This document shows positions 16,936-21,432 of a stretch of 21,432 bases of DNA, piece after piece; the stretch's first letter is position 1, and each line of letters opens with the position of its first letter. The translations under genes were made by a program, and so were the position numbers. Under the pieces are notes generated by a model. It did not search any database, had not been told where the DNA came from, and was given only the letters and a program-made list of their open reading frames with translations. The stretch comes from Sphacelaria rigidula (Eukaryota > Phaeophyceae > Sphacelariales), in contig CAXNAA020000422.1 of the NCBI GenBank assembly GCA_964200075.2, forward strand, positions 1 through 21,432, read 5' to 3'.

Positions 16936-19629
16936 ATGGTCAACGTGATGAGAAGGCGGTGCCGTGAGGTTGACTGCCCTAAACAGTCGTCGTTCGGTGC
17001 ACCCAGTGACGGAAAAGCGGAGTTCTGCGCCAGCCACTCCAAGACGGGCATGATTAACGTAGTGAGCAAGCGGTGCCGCGAGGTTGGCTGCTCCAAGCAG
17101 CCATCGTTCGGTGCAGTCGGTGACAGGAAGGCGGAGTTCTGCTTCACACACGCCAGGGCGAACATGGTCAACGTTAAGGGCAACCGGTGCCGCAAGGAGG
17201 GCTGCTCCACATACCCATCATTCGGCGTAGTCGGTGGCAGGAAACCGGAGTTCTGCTTCACACACGCCCTGGCGGGCATGGTCAACGTCACGAGCTACCG
17301 GTGCCGCAAGGAGGGCTGCTCTACACAGGCTTCGTTCGGTGCAGCCGGTGGCAAGAAGGCGAAGTTCTGCGCTACACACGCCCTGGCGTGTATGGTCAAT
17401 GTGGTGAGCAAGCAATGCGGCGAAGAAGGCTGCTCCAAACAACCATCGCACGGTGCAGCCGGTGGCGGTAAGGCAGACTTCTGCGCTACACACGCCCGCG
17501 TGGGTATGGTTAATGTAACAAACCGGCGGTGCCGCAAGGAGGGCTGCTCCAAATACGCATCATTCGGTGGAGCCAGTGGCAAGAAGGCGGAGTTCTGCGC
17601 CACGCACGCCCGAGCGGGCATGGTCAATATAGTAAGCCAGCGATGCAGCGAAAAAGGATGCTCCAAGTTCGCATCATTCGGTGCAGCCAGTGGCAAGAAG
17701 GCGGACTTCTGCGCCACACACGCCCGGGCGGGCATGGTCAATGTACTACGAAAGAGATGCAGCGTAGAGGGCTGCTCCAAGTACGCATCGTCCCGTGCAG
17801 CCGGTGACAAGAAGACAGGGTTGTGCGCCACACACGCCCGGATAGTGCTGGTCAGTTCACACGCCCCGGTGGCAATGGTCAATGTAGTAAGCAAGCGGTG
17901 TGGCGAAGAAGGCTGCTCCAACCTCGCATCGCACGGTGCAGCCGGTGGCACGAAGGCAGAGCTTTGCGCATCGCACGCCCGGGAGGGCATGGTTGACGTA
18001 ATAAGGAAGTGGTGCGGCGAAGAAGGCTGCTCTAAACACCCATCGTTCGGTGCAGCCGTTGGTAGCAAGGCGGAATTCTGCGCCACACATGCCCCGGAGG
18101 GTATGGTCGAGGTCGCAAGCAAGCGGTGCGGCCAAAAGGAATGCTCCAAGTATGCATCGTTCGGTGCAGCCGATGGCATGAAAGTGGAGTTCTGCGCCAT
18201 ACATTCCAGGGCAGCTATGGTCAATGTCGTAAGCAAGCGGTGTGGTGAAGAGGGCTGCTTCAAGCACCCATCGTTCGCTACAGCCGGTGGCAGGAAAGCG
18301 GAGTTCTGCGCCACACATGCCAGGCCGGGTATGGTCAATGTCATCAGCAAAAAGCGGTGCTGCGAAGAGGGGTGCTCCAAACACCCATCGTTCGGTGCAG
18401 CCGGTAGTGTGAAGGCGGAGTTCTGCGCCACACATGCCAGGGCGGGTATGGTCAATGTCATCAGCAAGAAGCGGTGCGGCGAAGAGGGATGCTCGAAACA
18501 CCCATCGTTTGGTGCAGCCGGCGGCGGGAAAGCAGAGTTCTGCGCCACACACGCAAGGGCGGGCATGGTCAATGTCATCAGCAAGAAGCGGTGCGGTAAA
18601 GAGGGATGCTCGAAACACCCATCGTTCGGTGCAGCCGATGGCGGGAAAGCGGAGTTCTGCGCCGCACACGCAAGCTCGGGCATGATCAATGTCGTGAGCA
18701 AGCGTTGCGGCAAGGTCGGCTACTCCAGACGACTATCATCTGGTGCAGCCGGTAGCGGGAAGGATGTCTCCTGCGCCACACACGCCAGGGCGGGTATGAT
18801 CGATGTCGTGAGCAAGCGGTGCGGCGAGGAGGGCTGCCCCGAACGCGCATGGCTCGGTGCAGCGGGTGGCGAGGAGGAACTTTGCGGCACACGCACCCGC
18901 ACAGCCTCTGTGTACGGCGAGGAATGTGCCTCGCAGCGTTGTTCCAAGGAGGTGCAGGAGCACGGGAATTCCTGCCATCATGCTGCACACAACTTGGACA
19001 CTGCGTCTGATCCAGCAGGACATGCCCGCGGGAAGAACCGCCTGGACGGTGACTCAGCCGTGAGAGAGACTTGTGTTGGTATCGATGGACGTGATGAAAG
19101 ATCCGGCCATCCACCGAAGGCTAGTACCACCACGAGCGATGGTTGCCGTGAGTCTAATGTTCAGGATAGCTCGCGTGTCGTTCGTGAAGGACGACCGGGT
19201 ACACGTTCTACGATCACGTCGTCTGCCACCTTCGGACCGCCTCCTGGCGCGGCGGCAGATAAGATTTCTCTAAATGGGCTGGTGATGTGCATGAAGATGG
19301 AAATGGAGATGACAATTGCGCCAGCTCGAGTTTTTGAGGGGGTTCTGGCGAGAAGTAGCGGCGCACTGGATACTGCGCGATCTAGCAGTTCGGACAGCAT
19401 GGGCAGTGACGGATGCAGCAGCACTACTACAAAAAGGAGCGACGGTAGTAGCATCAGCAGAGGAAGCAGCACGAAGCGGCGACGTCGGACGGCGCAGGTG
19501 GAGCCGGTGTTCGATGCAACAGCGGGAAACAGGGTGATTTCGGAAAAGGGAGCCATAAAATTAGAATTGGACGTGTCTGCTCCTTCTCGTCACGTGTCCT
19601 CACCTTCATCCTGCCGGCCAGAGAGGTAG
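16936..19629 (+). CDS. EsV-1-7 cysteine-rich repeat protein
   Basis: The predicted protein has 897 residues. The start is the first in-frame ATG (16936), in a favourable GCCATGG context; the frame upstream is closed by TGA at 16897. Residues 9-616 hold 16 tandem units, mostly 38 residues, of the form C-X4-C-X16-C-X2-H-X12, the EsV-1-7 repeat. The four invariant residues suggest zinc binding, but this is inference. Unit 8 has a 9-residue linker insertion, units 12-14 a one-residue (Lys) insertion, and unit 16 has Tyr for its second Cys. Units 17 (from residue 629) and 18 (from 664) are degenerate. The tail (about 681-897) is Ser/Thr-rich with a Met/Glu-rich patch (784-792) and TKRRRRT (846-852), a plausible nuclear localisation signal. 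No signal peptide or membrane segment is seen. In Ectocarpus the family member IMM controls early sporophyte development; the molecular role is unknown. No intron is needed: 898 open codons cannot be chance. Confidence 0.9.
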   Translation: MVNVMRRRCREVDCPKQSSFGAPSDGKAEFCASHSKTGMINVVSKRCREVGCSKQPSFGAVGDRKAEFCFTHARANMVNVKGNRCRKEGCSTYPSFGVVGGRKPEFCFTHALAGMVNVTSYRCRKEGCSTQASFGAAGGKKAKFCATHALACMVNVVSKQCGEEGCSKQPSHGAAGGGKADFCATHARVGMVNVTNRRCRKEGCSKYASFGGASGKKAEFCATHARAGMVNIVSQRCSEKGCSKFASFGAASGKKADFCATHARAGMVNVLRKRCSVEGCSKYASSRAAGDKKTGLCATHARIVLVSSHAPVAMVNVVSKRCGEEGCSNLASHGAAGGTKAELCASHAREGMVDVIRKWCGEEGCSKHPSFGAAVGSKAEFCATHAPEGMVEVASKRCGQKECSKYASFGAADGMKVEFCAIHSRAAMVNVVSKRCGEEGCFKHPSFATAGGRKAEFCATHARPGMVNVISKKRCCEEGCSKHPSFGAAGSVKAEFCATHARAGMVNVISKKRCGEEGCSKHPSFGAAGGGKAEFCATHARAGMVNVISKKRCGKEGCSKHPSFGAADGGKAEFCAAHASSGMINVVSKRCGKVGYSRRLSSGAAGSGKDVSCATHARAGMIDVVSKRCGEEGCPERAWLGAAGGEEELCGTRTRTASVYGEECASQRCSKEVQEHGNSCHHAAHNLDTASDPAGHARGKNRLDGDSAVRETCVGIDGRDERSGHPPKASTTTSDGCRESNVQDSSRVVREGRPGTRSTITSSATFGPPPGAAADKISLNGLVMCMKMEMEMTIAPARVFEGVLARSSGALDTARSSSSDSMGSDGCSSTTTKRSDGSSISRGSSTKRRRRTAQVEPVFDATAGNRVISEKGAIKLELDVSAPSRHVSSPSSCRPER
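16960..18897 (+). repeat. In-frame tandem repeat of 114-117 bp units (EsV-1-7 array)
   Basis: Seventeen units run from the first Cys codon at 16960 to the degenerate 17th unit (Cys codon 18820, ends about 18897). Most are 114 bp; three (from 18241, 18358 and 18475) are 117 bp, and the unit at 17758 is 141 bp. The neighbouring units from 18475 and 18592 are about 89% identical by hand count, while units near both ends are more diverged. This pattern is expected when unequal exchange homogenises the core and the edges drift. The array also leaves long open frames on the minus strand (up to 472 codons), which are shadows. Confidence 0.92.
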
Positions 19630-20116
19630 CTTGATCAAAAAGGTCGTGCACGCCTGTTTCTACGGCTGATATTCGGCATAGTGCTGTTTACAGTAGCAGG
19701 CCTAACCCTAACCCTGTGCACAGGTCATGATATCGCATGAACTCCGCGATAGATACGAGTTTGGTTGTTCCCATGTCGTGTGTTGCCGCTGTGTTGAGAT
19801 GTTAAGTGGGGTATGAGGCGGGTGCTTCATCATGTTTGTAGAGTATGTTTTCTGCGAGACGGTGGTATTTTGCTAGTTAATACTTCGGCTTTCCGAGCTC
19901 AATCGGCCCGTTGTTTGTGGTTCCCTGAATTCATTCAGCAGGTCGCCGTGCAGAAAGGTGCAGTTGTAGCCGTACCTCATACCGCCGCGCCGAAGTGATG
20001 TTACTAGTTCGTCTAAAATATGTCAGGGCGGAAGGGTGACAGTTCGAAGCTCGAGAGTTTCGTATTTTTTTACCGTGTCTAAATCCCGTCTTTATGAGCG
20101 TCAGGACATATATTTC
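19630..20116. other. 3' flank of the EsV-1-7 gene
   Basis: No AATAAA-type signal is obvious. Brown algal transcripts are known for long 3' untranslated regions, so much of this stretch may be transcribed. A small + strand frame with an ATG (19813-19998, 61 codons) encodes nothing I recognise. A telomere-like motif at 19701-19715 is listed separately. Confidence 0.35.
19701..19715. repeat. Short interstitial telomere-like motif
   Basis: CCTAACCCTAACCCT is two and a half units of the CCCTAA telomere repeat (TTAGGG on the other strand). It lies 72 bp beyond the stop codon of the EsV-1-7 gene. It is too short to be a telomere and could be chance or a healed-break footprint. Confidence 0.6.
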
Positions 20117-20813
20117 TCAAGAGTCGACGCGGTGCGGCAGTACCGGTCCAATCCGCTGCACCATATCGTGGGCCATTTTCCAGGGGAAAATGGGTTGATT
20201 CCGTGACACCGCACACGCGTCCCGAGGGATTAGGGAGGTCTTGAGTGGGACGAGAAACTTACAGTAAATGCGCGGGTCGTACCATCTCTTCCCTCGCGAC
20301 ATGAATGATTCCGTAGTTGTGCCTAGCGTCAACAGTGCGCGCCTGCGAGACACACCACCAGCAGTAGATGGTGGACTAGTGAGGTGGTTACGAACTGCGT
20401 AGCGGCATGGCGCACGCATATCATGCACGCTTCACGTATAATAGGCCAGGGTACTACAAGCGGAGGTGCGATACCCGAGCCTGCCCCTGCAGGCACCTGG
20501 GGCGATCTCAAGCTTATGGGTGCCGTCTGGTTGAGAAACATCCGCACTGAGATTGAGTTGCTGTACGCAGGCTGGTTCGCGCTCATGACCCCAAGTTCAT
20601 TCTTCCGCAAAAGGTCACGCCAATTCTTGGTGCGAGACTCTGAAGTTCGGCACCCGTATATACGTTTGATAACTTCGAAACCTTCAGCGTATTCGCTTCG
20701 CCGGTCATTATCGATACCGTAGAAACCACTTTCGATGGGCTTTTGTTTGCCGTTAGATTTTTGAGTTGATGGCCGTTACGATAGGTTGAAAGGCCTCGAA
20801 ACCAAATCAGGCT
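20117..20813. other. Coding-like stretch of uncertain strand
   Basis: Several frames read like protein but overlap and cannot all be real. These are minus strand 20428-20117 (103 codons, ATG start), minus strand 20610-20329 (93 codons, ATG start), plus 20268-20402 (44 codons, ATG start, containing MNDSVVVPSVNSARLRDTPP) and plus 20384-20722 (112 codons, starting at GTG). The balanced composition suggests exonic or formerly coding DNA, but I recognise no family and cannot choose a strand. A hairpin (CCATTTTCC/GGAAAATGG, loop AGG) sits at 20173-20193. Confidence 0.22.
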
Positions 20814-21101
20814 ATGTACCCCCTTTTAGTTGTCCATGACGGGCAGTATGGCAGGCTTATGTGCGACGATTTGGTACGTGGTACTTCAAAAGGCTCTCAA
20901 GACCTGAGGGAGGACGGCTTCTCCTTCCCCCAGCCAGGCATTGATAAACGAGGAAATACTTTTGACACGCTGATACAACAGAAATGGGGGCCCGGAGAAG
21001 TTTCTTTCCATCAAAATCCGTACTTTTCAATCTGCAAAGCGTTCCAAACGCATTGTTTTCCAATACGAACGGTAACTTGTCGAGTTCTGTTCCGTACCTG
21101 A
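20814..21101 (+). other. Small unrecognised open frame
   Basis: The frame runs from ATG 20814 to TGA 21099-21101 and encodes 95 residues with a soluble, mixed composition (for example DKRGNTFDTLIQQKWGPGEV). There is no signal peptide, membrane segment or motif that I recognise. A shorter minus-strand frame overlaps. It may be an exon, a small gene or chance. Confidence 0.22.
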
Positions 21102-21113
21102 CGCACTGAGTGA

Positions 21114-21432
21114 TGCCGATTCCCGAAAAGCTTGGTGTTGCTGTTCCATGGTATCCTCGGATCTTTAACCGGACCCGAAGCGACCACCTTCCCTCAGGTT
21201 TTGAGAGCCGTTCGAATTGTGTGGATGAGCTTCATAAAAATGAACTCTCTAGCTTTCACAGATGTTGCGACTTCGGTGCAGCATGTTAACCGTGGCTACC
21301 TCTGAGCAGACAGGAGGACGCGCGGTAGAGCAAGGAAAGGTAGCTATGATCCGGTCTGCCTGCCGTATTGCCGACAGCATCGCGTGAAAGCCACAAGACC
21401 CTTGCTGTCGGCGGTTGATGGCGTGGGTCTCG
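21114..21432 (+). pseudogene. Coding-like frame with one internal stop, truncated by the window edge
   Basis: The frame following TGA 21111-21113 is open to TGA 21303-21305 (63 codons) and then again without interruption to the window end (42 codons). Both parts look protein-like: GPEATTFPQVLRAVRIVWMS before the stop and SYDPVCLPYCRQHRVKATRP after it. CCTCAG at 21191-21196 could be a splice acceptor. A shifted frame (ATG 21262 to TGA 21385-21387, 41 codons) is also protein-like. I do not recognise the product. It may be a decayed gene, the end of one gene next to the start of another, or exons with an unseen intron. Confidence 0.28.

Noticed and set aside
17295-18713. A 472-codon open frame on the minus strand
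   Set aside because: It lies wholly inside the EsV-1-7 tandem array. With a 114-bp in-frame unit, a stop-free antisense unit gives a long open frame automatically. The + strand frame carries the conserved Cys/His spacing.
16936-19629. Integrated phaeovirus segment
   Set aside because: EsV-1-7 repeats were first named from a phaeovirus gene, but no capsid, polymerase, helicase or other viral gene is visible and the flanks are gene-poor host-like sequence. Brown algae carry many such genes of their own.

Overview
The window looks like nuclear DNA of a brown alga (Phaeophyceae, e.g. an Ectocarpus or kelp relative). The main evidence is one long single-exon gene on the + strand (16936-19629). 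It is built from 16 tandem copies of a 38-residue unit with the spacing C-X4-C-X16-C-X2-H-X12. This is the EsV-1-7 cysteine-rich repeat, known from the Ectocarpus virus EsV-1, from Ectocarpus IMMEDIATE UPRIGHT (IMM), and from a family expanded in brown algae. The rest is gene-poor eukaryotic sequence with no operons, ribosome binding sites or bacterial gene packing. I found no rRNA, tRNA or CRISPR array.

Layout. Positions 1-14400 are almost entirely non-coding and rich in tandem repeats. Five minisatellite families of unrelated sequence occur here, all with periods of about 40-43 bp: family A (2496-2771 and 3466-3880, 41 bp), B (5533-5709, 41 bp), C (7205-7430, 7691-7990 and 8465-8640, 43 bp), D (9182-9425 and 13218-13345, 42-43 bp) and E (9685-10110, 10990-11215, 12257-12345 inverted, 12765-12900; 40-41 bp). 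This block lies between two diverged copies of a ~150 bp repeat (1-150 and 14254-14401), which may come from a mobile element. Positions 14402-16826 hold weakly coding-like open stretches and a 62-bp tandem duplication. Positions 16827-19629 hold the EsV-1-7 gene, preceded by a decayed repeat unit. Positions 19630-21432 hold a probable 3' flank with a short telomere-like motif, then unidentified coding-like stretches, one of them running off the right edge.

Only the EsV-1-7 protein is a confident gene. With about 50% GC and six frames, a few open runs of 130-150 codons are expected by chance in 21 kb, so the other open frames are offered as candidates only. The most interesting signals are the shared ~41-bp period of unrelated minisatellites, and the EsV-1-7 array with a homogenised core and decayed ends.
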